Below are positions 8,901 through 17,266 of a stretch of DNA of 64,000 bases, in pieces. The notes under the pieces were generated by a model. It was not told the DNA's origin. It searched no databases and saw only the letters and a list, made by a program, of their open reading frames with translations. Position numbers and translations under genes: made by a program. This DNA is from CAVXZE01 sp964615365 (lineage in GTDB: Bacteria; Myxococcota_A; UBA9160; UBA6930). The DNA lies in assembly GCA_964615365.1 (NCBI GenBank), contig CAZTOU010000011.1, forward strand, positions 58,361 to 122,360, in the 5' to 3' direction. Position 1 is the first letter of the stretch. Each line of letters opens with the position of its first letter.

Positions 8901-9395
8901 TCAGTCCGAAAACAGATTATCGATGTCGTCGTCCGTGATTTCGTCGAACGGGCTTCCGGACTCGCCCACCGCGCTGTCCGCCTCCGACTTCTTCAGCATC
9001 TCTTCGAAGATCTTCGCCAGTTCGTTGCCGGCCTTCTTGACGCGCAGGCGGACCAGACCCAGAGAGCTGCGATCGTCGAAGACCACCACGAGGATGATTC
9101 GCTTCGCGACCAGAGTGACGTGGAGGTTGTCGCGGACACCCTGGTGGAAGTGAACCGGGAAATCCTCTTCGCCAATGATCTTCGCCAGACCCCCGGTGGC
9201 CGCGATGCTTCCCGCGGTCAGGGAGGCGAGGCTGGTGGTGTCGATCCCACCGACCTCGCCGGCCTCGGCGATGAGCTGCCCGTTCTTCTCGACTACGAAG
9301 AGTGCCTTGGCGTTGGCGTCGCGAACGAGTCGGTTGATGACCGCAAGGATTTTCCGGTAATCCTCGTCGTACATCACCAGCTGGGTGTCCATCAT
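8901..9395 (-). CDS. mglB: Roadblock/LC7-domain protein, MglB-type GAP partner of MglA
   Basis: 164 residues. The roadblock fold is recognised from ILAVINRLVRDANAKALFVVEKNGQLIAE-like sequence at residues about 14-45, the glycine-rich ATGG segment near 72, and the paired strands that follow. MglB is the GTPase-activating protein for MglA. The C-terminal tail (from about 130) is acidic and probably flexible. The ATG at 9395 was chosen because a GAGG site lies about nine bases upstream; a TTG at 9416 would add seven residues. It is the first gene of the mglBA unit. Confidence 0.88.
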   Translation of the reverse strand: MMDTQLVMYDEDYRKILAVINRLVRDANAKALFVVEKNGQLIAEAGEVGGIDTTSLASLTAGSIAATGGLAKIIGEEDFPVHFHQGVRDNLHVTLVAKRIILVVVFDDRSSLGLVRLRVKKAGNELAKIFEEMLKKSEADSAVGESGSPFDEITDDDIDNLFSD

Positions 9396-9531
9396 CGGCA
9401 CACGCCTCGTCGGCAAGAGCCTTTACAACTGCCCGGAATTCAATGCTTCGGCACCCGCACTCTAACCCGCGCCGCCGCCGCCGGGCAAGCTCGCACGGCG
9501 CAAGATGGTTCGGCCTTTTCCCGGTGCGGCT

Positions 9532-10131
9532 TTAGCCCATCTCGCGGCGATTCTGCAGGGAATGTCCCACGGTGACCTGATCCACGTACTCCAGATCGCC
9601 CCCCATGGGCATTCCGTAGGCGATTCGGGTGACCTGGACGCCAGTGGAGTGCAGCTGCTCGGCGATGTAGTGGGCGGTGGCGTCCCCCTCCGCATTGGGG
9701 TTGGTCGCCAGGATCACCTCACGCACGCTCCCCGCCTGGATCCGTCTCGTGAGCTCGGCGAGACGCAGATCCTCCGGGCCGACGCCGTCGATCGGGGAGA
9801 GGGCACCGCCCAGGACGTGGTAGCGGCCGGAGAAGGCGCCGCTCCGTTCGATTGCCGCCCGGTCCGCGGGCTCCTCCACCACGCACAGGAGCCCCGGGTC
9901 TCGCTTCTCGTTTCGGCAGATCGCGCAGGGCGAGACCTCCGTCAGGTCGAAGCACTCCTCGCAGAGCCCGACCTCCTGCTTCACCTGGAGAATCGCGTCG
10001 GCGAGCTCCGTGGTGAGAGCGTCGGGGGCGGAGAGCAGGAAGAAGGCGAGGCGCGTGGCGGACTTCTCGCCGATTCCCGGAAGACGGCGCAGGCTGGCCA
10101 ACAGCCGCGCAATCGGGGGTGAGGTCTGCAC
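9532..10131 (-). CDS. recR: Recombination protein RecR
   Basis: 199 residues. RecR acts with RecO/RecF to load RecA at gaps. It has an N-terminal helix-hairpin-helix (LPGIGEKSATRLA), a zinc finger with Cys57, Cys60, Cys69 and Cys72, and a Toprim domain (VVEEPADR onward), then the C-terminal Walker-B-like end. The GTG start at 10131 lies three bases after the ybaB stop. The dnaX-ybaB-recR order is conserved across bacteria. The 136 bases before mglB hold no other gene. Confidence 0.96.
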   Translation of the reverse strand: MQTSPPIARLLASLRRLPGIGEKSATRLAFFLLSAPDALTTELADAILQVKQEVGLCEECFDLTEVSPCAICRNEKRDPGLLCVVEEPADRAAIERSGAFSGRYHVLGGALSPIDGVGPEDLRLAELTRRIQAGSVREVILATNPNAEGDATAHYIAEQLHSTGVQVTRIAYGMPMGGDLEYVDQVTVGHSLQNRREMG

Positions 10132-10134
10132 CGT

Positions 10135-10467
10135 CTAGCTCGTCTCCTGGGCACCCGGGGTCGCGAACAGCGGCAGGCCCGCCATCCGCTGCATCTCCTC
10201 CTGGACCATCTTCTGGGCATCCGCGAGAGCCGCATTGGCCGCCGCCGCGATCAGATCCTGGAGCATGGAGCGGTCGCCGGACTGGATCAGGCTGGGCTCG
10301 ATGCGGACCTCGATGACGCGGAGCTCTCCCGATGCCACCACCGTCACCATCCCACCGCCGGCAGAAGCCTCGACGGTGCGTCTCGCCAGCTCCCGCTGGA
10401 CCTTGGCCAGTCGGCCCTGCATCTCCTGTGCCTTGGCGAGCAGCTCGCTGAGATCGGGTTGACTCAT
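10135..10467 (-). CDS. ybaB: YbaB/EbfC family nucleoid-associated protein
   Basis: 110 residues. A small dimeric DNA-binding protein. The signature runs from LAKAQEMQGRLAKVQ through GGGMVTVVASGELRV to the helical SMLQDLIAAAANAAL end. The ATG at 10467 overlaps the dnaX stop as ATGA. The open frame extends far upstream, but only this part is coding. It sits between dnaX and recR as in most bacteria. Confidence 0.94.
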   Translation of the reverse strand: MSQPDLSELLAKAQEMQGRLAKVQRELARRTVEASAGGGMVTVVASGELRVIEVRIEPSLIQSGDRSMLQDLIAAAANAALADAQKMVQEEMQRMAGLPLFATPGAQETS

Positions 10468-12161
10468 CGTTCTCCTCCCAAGGGCCGGATCTCCACGATC
10501 TCCCCGCCCAGGATTTCCAGTGCCTGGTTCACGTTCGGGTGGCTGAGAGCCTCCTTGCGCTGGCGGAGCGCGCGGTCGGCAGTGGGGCCGGGATCGGAAC
10601 CCGGGGTGGGGCGCTCCTTGGCCGTCAGGGCGACCCGTGTGGGCCTTCCGAAGAAGCGTTCGCAGACTGCTTCCAGCTCGCCGATCCGGCCCTCCAGTCG
10701 GCGGGCGGCCACGCCGGTGGCGAGCTCGAGCTCGATCCGGCCCTCGTCCCGGGCGACCAGGCGCCCCCCTTCGAGGGCCGTGAAGAGACCGCGGTTCTGC
10801 TCCTGGGCGTAGGCGCAGAGGCGGTCGTAGACGATCGGGGGGGGAGCGTCGGGATCCTCGGGAGGACTGGTAGGACGGATGGCGGATTCGCGGCTCGCAG
10901 CTCCGGCCGGCTCTCCTCGGGGCTCGGCGGGCGCCTGGCTCCCCGCCCGTGCCCGCGGCGCCTGCGGCTCGCTCCCGCCGCCCGATCTGCCCCCGGAGCT
11001 CCCGCCGGCCGCACCGGACAGACGCTGCTCGAGCGCATCGATCCTCGCCAGGAGCTGGGCGACGTCGTCGCCGGGCGGCATGGTGGCGAGACGGACGAGC
11101 GCCATCTCCAGCACCGCGGAGGGCTCTGGGGCCCAGGCGAGGTCTTCCTGCTCCTTGAGCAGCGCCCGGAACATGCGGCGAAGGCGGGTCTCCTCGGAGC
11201 GCCCGGCCAGGGCCCGCAGCTCCTCGAGCTCCGCGTCGGCACCCTCCACCAGACCCTCGCCGTCGGGAGCGACCCGGAGCACCACCAGATCGCGGAGGCC
11301 GCGAAGCAGGGCGGCCCCCAGGCGCCGGGCGTCGATCCCCGAATCCGAGGCCCGTCGGCAGGCGGCCAGGGCCGCCGCCGGGTCGCCGTCGATGCAGGCC
11401 TCGATGATTCCCGCCAGGAGTCGTCTGTCGATCAGGTCCAGGACCTCGGCCACCTGGTGATCGTCGATCCGTTCCCCGCCGAAGGCGATCAGCTGGTCGA
11501 GCAGGGTGAGCGAGTCGCGCAGCGACCCCTCGCCGGCCCGGGCGACCGTGGCCAGGCTCTGCTCGGAGATCTCGAGGCCCTCGGCCTTTGCTATGCGGCC
11601 CAGGGTCCCGGCGACATCGGCGGTCGGGATGCGCCGGAGGTCGTGGCGCTGGCAGCGGGAGACCACCGTGTAGGGAATCTTCTCCGGGTTCGTGGTCGCG
11701 AAGATGAAGAGACTGCGTGGAGGGGGCTCCTCGAGGGTCTTGAGCAGCGCGTTGAAGGCCGGCGTCGAGAGCATGTGGACCTCGTCCACGACGTAGATCC
11801 GGTGCTTCCCCGGAGAGGGTGCGTAACGAATCGACTCGATGATCTCCCGCACGTCGTCCACACCGGTGCGGCTGGCCGCGTCGATCTCCTGGACGTCGGT
11901 GGAGCTGCCCCCGGCGATGTCGGTGCAGGCGGGGCAGGAGCCGCAGGGCTCGACGGTCGGGCCCTCCTCGCAGTTCAGGCAGCAGGCCAGGATCCGAGCC
12001 AGGGTGGTCTTGCCGGTCCCCCTCGGACCCGTGAGCAAGATGGCGTGGGGGACTCGCTCGCTCCGGATCGCGTTCTGGAGGGGCGTGGTGACGTGGGACT
12101 GCCCCGTGACCCCATCGAAGCTCCGCGGGCGCCATTTTCGTGCGAGAACTTGATAGGTCAC
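10464..12161 (-). CDS. dnaX: DNA polymerase III subunit gamma/tau
   Basis: 565 residues from the GTG at 12161 (VTYQVLARKWRP, the usual N-terminus). This AAA+ clamp-loader subunit has Walker A GPRGTGKT (45-52), a zinc module with Cys64, Cys73, Cys76 and Cys79, and a DEVH box (126-129). A Pro/Gly/Ser-rich linker (about 375-450) precedes the tau-specific C-terminus. A GAGGTGG site precedes the start. Starts further upstream (to 12230) would overlap the SRP RNA gene and are rejected. I did not search for a gamma-producing frameshift site in detail. Confidence 0.95.
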   Translation of the reverse strand: MTYQVLARKWRPRSFDGVTGQSHVTTPLQNAIRSERVPHAILLTGPRGTGKTTLARILACCLNCEEGPTVEPCGSCPACTDIAGGSSTDVQEIDAASRTGVDDVREIIESIRYAPSPGKHRIYVVDEVHMLSTPAFNALLKTLEEPPPRSLFIFATTNPEKIPYTVVSRCQRHDLRRIPTADVAGTLGRIAKAEGLEISEQSLATVARAGEGSLRDSLTLLDQLIAFGGERIDDHQVAEVLDLIDRRLLAGIIEACIDGDPAAALAACRRASDSGIDARRLGAALLRGLRDLVVLRVAPDGEGLVEGADAELEELRALAGRSEETRLRRMFRALLKEQEDLAWAPEPSAVLEMALVRLATMPPGDDVAQLLARIDALEQRLSGAAGGSSGGRSGGGSEPQAPRARAGSQAPAEPRGEPAGAASRESAIRPTSPPEDPDAPPPIVYDRLCAYAQEQNRGLFTALEGGRLVARDEGRIELELATGVAARRLEGRIGELEAVCERFFGRPTRVALTAKERPTPGSDPGPTADRALRQRKEALSHPNVNQALEILGGEIVEIRPLGGER

Positions 12162-12212
12162 CTTGGGGGGACCACCTCGTGGTGAGTTGGCGATCGCGGC
12201 GACCCAAGACCG

Positions 12213-12305
12213 CAGGGCACCCCCGACCACATCCGGACTCCGCTACCGCTGCTTCCTTCCGGACCTGACGGATTTCACGGGGTACCCAGATCGGCCGGGA
12301 CCCTG
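12213..12305 (-). ncRNA. ffs: Bacterial small SRP RNA (4.5S RNA)
   Basis: The minus strand carries the invariant SRP core GTCAGGTCCGGAAGGAAGCA (near 12272-12253), with the GGAA tetraloop and asymmetric internal loop bound by Ffh. The ends pair: CAGGG at 12305-12301 with CCCTG at 12217-12213, then a G/C-rich stem inside. The size (about 93 nt) fits the small form lacking an Alu domain. It lies directly upstream of dnaX, as in many bacteria. The exact ends are predicted from pairing. Confidence 0.92.
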
Positions 12306-12392
12306 CGATCATGGATCGCCGCGACCGTTCCGAATCTAACCTGTCCGCCTGCTCTTCGCCCGGCCACCCGCCCGATCCCCAGGCGGGGGCTA

Positions 12393-12406
12393 GAAATGCG
12401 GGCTAG
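12393..12406. repeat. Copy 2 of the short TAGCCCGCATTTC-type repeat
   Basis: GAAATGCGGGCTAG on the plus strand, identical to 42332-42345 and one mismatch from 8288-8301. It lies in the spacer between the ffs gene and tRNA-Ser, preceded by a near-copy of its end (GGGGGCTAG). Confidence 0.5.
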
Positions 12407-12419
12407 GTTGACCACCCGC

Positions 12420-12511
12420 GGAGAGGTGCCGGAGCCCGGTTGAACGGGCCTGACTCGAAATCAGGTGAATGGCTTGCCATTCCGTGGGTTCGAATCCCAC
12501 CCTCTCCGCCA
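12420..12511 (+). tRNA. tRNA-Ser (anticodon CGA)
   Basis: The acceptor stem GGAGAGG (12420-12426) pairs with CCTCTCC (12501-12507), followed by discriminator G and an encoded CCA. The anticodon arm is CCTGA-CTCGAAA-TCAGG, giving anticodon CGA for the UCG codon. A long variable arm (GAATGGC-TT-GCCATTC) and the T-arm GTGGG-TTCGAAT-CCCAC confirm a class II serine tRNA. No integrase gene or duplicated 3' end was seen nearby. Confidence 0.97.
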
Positions 12512-12625
12512 CTCCGGGCAGGAACGGCGACAGTCGATCCGGGGAGACGCCCCGTGCCCGCCGCGATTCGCCACGCGCGCTTCCGTTCTTTGCGGGGCGT
12601 TCCAGGCAGGATAGCCTTGCGGACC

Positions 12626-14115
12626 ATGGACACGAGGGGTTCCGCCGCCTGGAATCGATCGCGTCGCTGGCTGCGCGCGGCCCTCTACGTCGGCGCCACC
12701 CTCATCGGCCTGCACCTGTTCACCTTCGAGAACACCTTTCCGGTCTACTACAACGGGAACTCGGGCGGCCAGGCCGGTGAGGTCATCTGGAACAGCAGCA
12801 ACTTCGCGCAGCCGCTGCTGCTGATCACCGCCACCGAAATCGCGGTCTTCGCCACCCGGACGCCGGAAACCAAGCAGGCGATCACCGTAGTCGGCCGCTG
12901 GGTGTCCGCGTTCTTCGCCCTCGTGGTGCTGATCGCGTTCATGCGACTCGCCGAGCGCCGCTACGGCCTGGGTGCCGCCCTGTGCGTTGCTGCGCTGCTA
13001 TTGAGCTACGAGACGCTGGTCATCAACGCGCACTTCTTCAAGGGCCTCGTCAGAAGAATCTGTGGGTGAATTCGGGCTCCGGGAGCCGGCCAAGTGAGTG
13101 ATACAGGGCGATTTCGGTCGTTCTGCTCTTCGGGCCCTGGGACGGCGAGGCGTCGCGAGGCCGACGCTTGCGCCTGCTGCTCGGAGGTTTCGCCGCGGTG
13201 TTCGCCGTCGCGAACTTCCGGATGTGGCTCGCGCTACCCGACTTCTTCAGGCGCATCACCTTCATGACGCACATGTCCATCACGGGGACCCGGGGCGAGT
13301 ACGTGATCCAGGAGCGTACGTTCAACGCCTACGGCACGATCTGGACGGACCTCCCGCACCTGGCAGTCATCACCGCGGGAACACTGCTGGTGGCCATGTG
13401 CGTCTTCGCCGGTCCGCGCCGCAGCGTGCTGCTGTGGTTCATGGCGCTCTACGCGCTGGTCTACCCCGGGCTCATCCAGATGGCCAAGTTCGGGGGTGGA
13501 CCGCGGCACCAGCTTCCGGCACTGCTACCGGTGCTGTTCCTTGCCGTAGCGGGGGCTTTCGAGATCGCGCGGGGGCTGCGTACGCCACGCTGGGTCCCGG
13601 TCGCTGTGGCGGTCGCGCTCGTCGCAGCGGTGCTCCCGGGCTCGTCCGCGCGTACGGAAGCCACGCTGCGCGGAATCCGAATGGACAGCCGCAAGCTCCT
13701 CTACGATTTCGTGAGCAGACATGTGCCGCCCGACGCCCGGATCGCACAGGACTGGTACGCCTGCCTGCCCGACCCGGAGGCGAAGCACCACGAGGACGAC
13801 CCTCTCTCGCTCCCCCACGACGTGATCACCGGGGGATCGGTGGCAGATCTGGGAACTCTGGATGAGCTCCGCGCCGAGGGAATCGAATACGTCGCCGTGG
13901 CCGCAAAGCAATGGCTGAAGGTGTTTCGCACGAATGTGCGTCCGAGGCCCGAGGCGGAGGGCAAGCACGCACGCCGCAGGGCTTTCTACGAGCGGCTGTT
14001 CGCGGAAGAAGAACTGGTCTGGGACAGCGCGAGCGCCGGCTCCCCGCCCGGCGGATTCTTCGGCCTGGAGACCCGTCTCTATCGAATCACCACACCGGCT
14101 TCACCTCGGCCATGA
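12626..14115 (+). pseudogene. Broken GT39-type polytopic membrane glycosyltransferase gene
   Basis: Two fragments in different frames look like the ends of one PMT/ArnT-like (glycosyltransferase family 39) protein. The 5' part (ATG 12626 to TGA 13069, 147 codons) has a first membrane segment, a lumenal loop containing FPVYYN, and then helices ending in LVINAHFFK, the sequence that in this family precedes the next helix. It then hits a stop after seven unrelated codons. The 3' part is open from 13102 to 14115 with no start in the right place; it encodes further membrane helices and a soluble C-terminal domain. Several central helices seem missing, so an internal deletion plus frame change is more likely than one indel. 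The usual catalytic Asp-Glu in the first loop is also absent. Confidence 0.6.
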
Positions 14116-14363
14116 CCCACTCGTTTCCCGTGCGGCGCAGCCGCGCGGCCTGGTGTTCGAGCTCAGTCTGCGCCCGGGTGTCGATCCGCTGATCCGTTAC
14201 CGGTCCGGCGACATCTCTGTCCCGGAAAGCGAGGTCAGTCCTCTTGCCTCTCCGCGGAGAGCTGCCTGAGCGCCCCGCGCCGTGACGGTCCCTGGCCTGC
14301 GTGCTAGCGTCCCGCCTCGCCGCGACCCCTGGGCACGCGGCGCAAGGGGAACGAGGAGAGCGG

Positions 14364-14594
14364 GTGGCTCGAGACGATCTGATCCAAGCGACTGGCAGCG
14401 TCGAGAAGGTGCTCGGCGGCGGCCGGTACCAGATCACCCTCGAGTCGGGGCAGACGGTGACCGCACAGCTCTCGGGCCGGATGCGCCGCTTTCGGATCCG
14501 GGTGATTCCCGGGGACCGGGTCCAGGTGGGCCTCTCCCCTTACGATCCCACCCACGGCTTCATCACCTTCCGCCTTCGCGACGGCGATAGCTGA
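14364..14594 (+). CDS. infA: Translation initiation factor IF-1
   Basis: 76 residues from GTG 14364 (ARDDLIQATGSVEKVL). The OB-fold pattern is clear, ending in the family signature SGRMRRFRIRVIPGDRVQVGLSPYD-type strands. The site GAGGAGAG lies about seven bases before the GTG. Longer in-frame starts (to 14301) add sequence unlike IF-1. It binds the ribosomal A site during initiation. The gene stands apart from the usual ribosomal protein cluster. Confidence 0.95.
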   Translation: MARDDLIQATGSVEKVLGGGRYQITLESGQTVTAQLSGRMRRFRIRVIPGDRVQVGLSPYDPTHGFITFRLRDGDS

Positions 14595-14618
14595 TGGGGA
14601 AGGTCGCCCCGCGCCGCC

Positions 14619-15269
14619 TTGCGTGACCGGGTCATCCGCCTCCGGCTCCACGCGATCCACCGCCTGGATCAGCTGCGCCTGCGCGTCGTCCGCTATCTCA
14701 ATCCGGGTCTCGAGATCGACCCCGCTGCCAGCGCCAATCTGGTGACGGCCCGCTTCAACCTCGGGCCGGGATCCCGGCTGCGGATCGGTCCCGGAGTCAC
14801 CACGGACCGGAGGCCCGGTGGCGTGACCTTTCTCCTGGAGGAGGGAGCCGAGATCGAGATCGGGGCGGATACCTGGCTGCGCACCGAGGTCGCACCGGTC
14901 ACCCTGGCTGCCTACGCCGGAGCCCGGATGCGCATCGGCCCCGACACTCTCCTGAACGGCTGCTATCTGAGCGCCAAGGCCGAGGTCACCCTGGGGCGCA
15001 GGGTCTGGGTCGGTCCCGGGAGCCGTGTCTTCGACTCCGACCAGCACGACCTCGATGCCGATCATCCCGAGGTCCCAGTGCCGGTACGGATCGGGGATCA
15101 CGCCTGGATCGCCTCGGATGTGACCGTTCTTCGGGGAGCTCACATCGGCGCCCACAGCGTCGTCGGCACTCGCTCGCTTGTGACCCGCGAGATTCCCGAG
15201 CACACCCTCGCCTACGGGATCCCGGCCCGCCCCCACGGCTCCGTCGGTGACCGGACCCACTGCGGCTGA
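14619..15269 (+). CDS. Left-handed beta-helix (hexapeptide-repeat) acyltransferase
   Basis: 216 residues. A WbbJ/LacA-type acetyltransferase is indicated by repeated [LIV]-G-x-x hexapeptide rungs from about residue 45 to 200: GPGSRLRIGPG, IEIGADTW, MRIGPDTLL, VRIGDHAWI, VTVLRGAHIGAHSVVG, ending in GIPARPHG. The HDLD segment after FDSDQ corresponds to the loop that carries the catalytic His in these enzymes. The start is TTG 14619; no ATG or GTG lies upstream in frame. The substrate is unknown. With the glycosyltransferase remnant upstream and the formyl-transfer gene downstream, surface-sugar modification is possible. Confidence 0.75.
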   Translation: MRDRVIRLRLHAIHRLDQLRLRVVRYLNPGLEIDPAASANLVTARFNLGPGSRLRIGPGVTTDRRPGGVTFLLEEGAEIEIGADTWLRTEVAPVTLAAYAGARMRIGPDTLLNGCYLSAKAEVTLGRRVWVGPGSRVFDSDQHDLDADHPEVPVPVRIGDHAWIASDVTVLRGAHIGAHSVVGTRSLVTREIPEHTLAYGIPARPHGSVGDRTHCG

Positions 15270-15299
15270 GGGCAATCCGGCGAGATTGGTGAGAGGACC

Positions 15300-16217
15300 A
15301 TGAAGATCGCGCTCTTCGGACAGGCCGCCTTCGGCAAGGAGGTGCTCGAGCGGTTGCTCGAGGAGGGACACCAGGTCGTCGGGGTGTACGCGCCGCCCGA
15401 GGGTGGCCGCCCCGACCCCCTGGCCGGGGAGGCGGAGAGCCGCGGTCTTCCCCTCTTCCGTTACAGGCGGATGCGGCGCAGGGGCCAGGCCATCCCGGAG
15501 CTGGTGGAGGAGCACGCCGCACTGGAGGCGGAGCTGAACGTGCTGGCCTACGTCACCATGATCCTCCCTCCGGAAGTGATCGACGCTCCGCGCCACGGCT
15601 CGCTCTGCTTTCATCCCTCCCTGCTTCCCCGATTTCGCGGGGGGGCGGCGATTCCGTGGCAGATCATCCTCGGCGAGCGGGAGTCGGGGGTGACCGTCTT
15701 CCGGCCCGACGAGGGGGTCGATACCGGGCCGATCGTGGTCCAGAAAGGCGGCGTGGAGATCGGACCCGCCGCCACCGCGGCGACCCTGTACTTCCAGGAG
15801 CTCTATCCGCTGGGCGTCGAGGCGCTCTGTGAGGCGGTGGCGCTGGTGGACCGCGGGGAGGCCCGGCCGCGCCCCCAGGACGAATCCCGGGCCACCTTCC
15901 AGGGGCTGGTGGATGACGCGGTGGCCCGCATCGACTGGTCGCGGCCCTGCCAGGAGGTCGACCGCCTGATCCGGGGCTGCGATCCCCAGCCGGGCGCCTT
16001 TGCCCAGCGCGGAGACGAGCGAATCCGGCTCTTCAGCGCGGCGATGCGGGACGGGGAGGCGGAGGCACCCGCCGGGACCATCGTCACCATCGAGGAGGGG
16101 TGTCTGGTGATCGCCGCCGAGGGAGGCCGGATCTCGGTGGGGCGGGTGCGGATTGGAGACGGAAAGAAGATCCCCGCCGCCGAGGCCGGTCTCTCGGTGG
16201 GTGAGCGACTCGGCTGA
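15300..16217 (+). CDS. Stand-alone formyl-THF hydrolase/formyltransferase-fold protein
   Basis: 305 residues. The fold is that of Fmt and of the N-terminal hydrolase domain of 10-formyl-THF dehydrogenase. The resemblance to the latter is strong along the whole length: N-terminal MKIALFGQ, the RGQAIPELV segment, AELNVL, then PRHGSLCFHPSLLPRFRGG with the catalytic His105, and DTGP with Asp141 (His106 and Asp142 in the rat enzyme). A C-terminal OB-like domain follows. The aldehyde dehydrogenase half of that enzyme is absent. It could release formate from 10-formyl-THF or formylate a small molecule or sugar. The window already has a true fmt at 2655. The start ATG has AGAGG upstream. Confidence 0.75.
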   Translation: MKIALFGQAAFGKEVLERLLEEGHQVVGVYAPPEGGRPDPLAGEAESRGLPLFRYRRMRRRGQAIPELVEEHAALEAELNVLAYVTMILPPEVIDAPRHGSLCFHPSLLPRFRGGAAIPWQIILGERESGVTVFRPDEGVDTGPIVVQKGGVEIGPAATAATLYFQELYPLGVEALCEAVALVDRGEARPRPQDESRATFQGLVDDAVARIDWSRPCQEVDRLIRGCDPQPGAFAQRGDERIRLFSAAMRDGEAEAPAGTIVTIEEGCLVIAAEGGRISVGRVRIGDGKKIPAAEAGLSVGERLG

Positions 16218-16218
16218 G

Positions 16219-17064
16219 ATGACGGCGGCGGACACCACGCCGATCCGCGCTCGTCTCCACCGTGCCGATGCGTTTCTGGCCCAGGTGGCGGACGCGGCTC
16301 CGCCTCTGCTCGAGGGCAACGGCGCGCTTCGCGAGGAGGCGAAGCGGCTCCGCCCGACGCTCGAGGCAGTGGCCGGGCGTCCCTACGGAAGTCTCCCGCA
16401 CATCGCCTATCGGGGAAGGCTCGGTGCCCGGCTGATGGGACCCTGGAGCCAGTACCTCACCCTCGGGATCGGTCCGAGCCGGGTGGTGCGGATGACGCCC
16501 CGGCAGAGCTCGCGCCCGGCGATCCCCACCATCGTCGCTCACGAGCTCTCCCACCGCTTCGGCTTCGACGAGTCCCTCACCACCCTTCGCGGTCTGGAGG
16601 TGAGCGTGCGTCTCGCCGAGCAGGGGGATCCCATGCACGGGGTCTCCGCCCGGCTCGAGCTCGCCCGCCTTCTGCTCGGTGCGGCGATGGGGGACGCGCT
16701 CCGAGCCGGCGCCGGCGGGGAAATCGACGCCTTCTTCGAGGCCCAGGCCGATCGCCCGGCGCTCGCCAGAGCCCGCCTGCAGTGGCAGCGGGCGAGGGGT
16801 CGGAGGCGCCCGGACTGGGCGCTGACCGTCTACGCCGAGATCCCCTGCGCCTGCATCGAGACTGCCGAGGATCTCGGCAGGTCGGGGTCCCACCGACTCG
16901 CCTTTCCCCGCTTTCCCATCGACTCCCTTCTGGCCCTGGCCTGCGCGAGCTACACGGCCGTGGATTCCCTCACCCGCCGGCGCCGCCAGGAGGTCCCCCT
17001 GGAAGCCACGCTCCGCCTCTGGCGCTCGGCGGACCCCGCTTGCGCCCGGCCCAAATGTGCCTAG
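16219..17064 (+). CDS. DUF3810-like zinc-protease-fold protein
   Basis: 281 residues. A HELSH motif (108-112; HExxH) in VAHELSHRFGF and a downstream acidic helix (EIDAFFEAQADRP) suggest a metallopeptidase of the DUF3810 type. The N-terminal transmembrane helices usual in that family are missing here, so it may be cytoplasmic. The ATG at 16219 follows the previous stop by one base (TGAGATG); a GTG at 16201 is also in frame. It may share an operon with the formyl-transfer gene. Substrate and role are unknown. Confidence 0.55.
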   Translation: MTAADTTPIRARLHRADAFLAQVADAAPPLLEGNGALREEAKRLRPTLEAVAGRPYGSLPHIAYRGRLGARLMGPWSQYLTLGIGPSRVVRMTPRQSSRPAIPTIVAHELSHRFGFDESLTTLRGLEVSVRLAEQGDPMHGVSARLELARLLLGAAMGDALRAGAGGEIDAFFEAQADRPALARARLQWQRARGRRRPDWALTVYAEIPCACIETAEDLGRSGSHRLAFPRFPIDSLLALACASYTAVDSLTRRRRQEVPLEATLRLWRSADPACARPKCA

Positions 17065-17266
17065 CTTTCCGCGCTACTCTGGAGGGACCGAGCGCCCGAT
17101 AGGGAAGATCGGGTGCAGCCGGCTCCTCCGGATTCCCTCTTCGATCCCGCTCGATTTCGCCCATCGTCATCGATCGTTTCCCGATGGCCGGTGGGGTGCA
17201 CCCGACACGAAACTCAAGCCGACCCGACCCGAGAGCGATGGGCGGCGGCGCCGGAAGTTGACCGTC

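Noticed and set aside
12161..12312. Longer starts for dnaX and ybaB frames over the ffs gene
   Set aside because: They would translate the SRP RNA; family N-termini fit the later starts at 12161 and 10467.
12512..12625. Possible integration site at the tRNA-Ser 3' end
   Set aside because: No integrase gene and no duplicated tRNA end were found in the following 15 kb.
14087..14300. Minus-strand frame ending near 14087 with a plausible C-terminus (ERQ/Arg-rich, ending EVKPVW)
   Set aside because: It overlaps the end of the GT39 remnant, has no start or family resemblance, and could be a shadow; too weak to list as a gene fragment.
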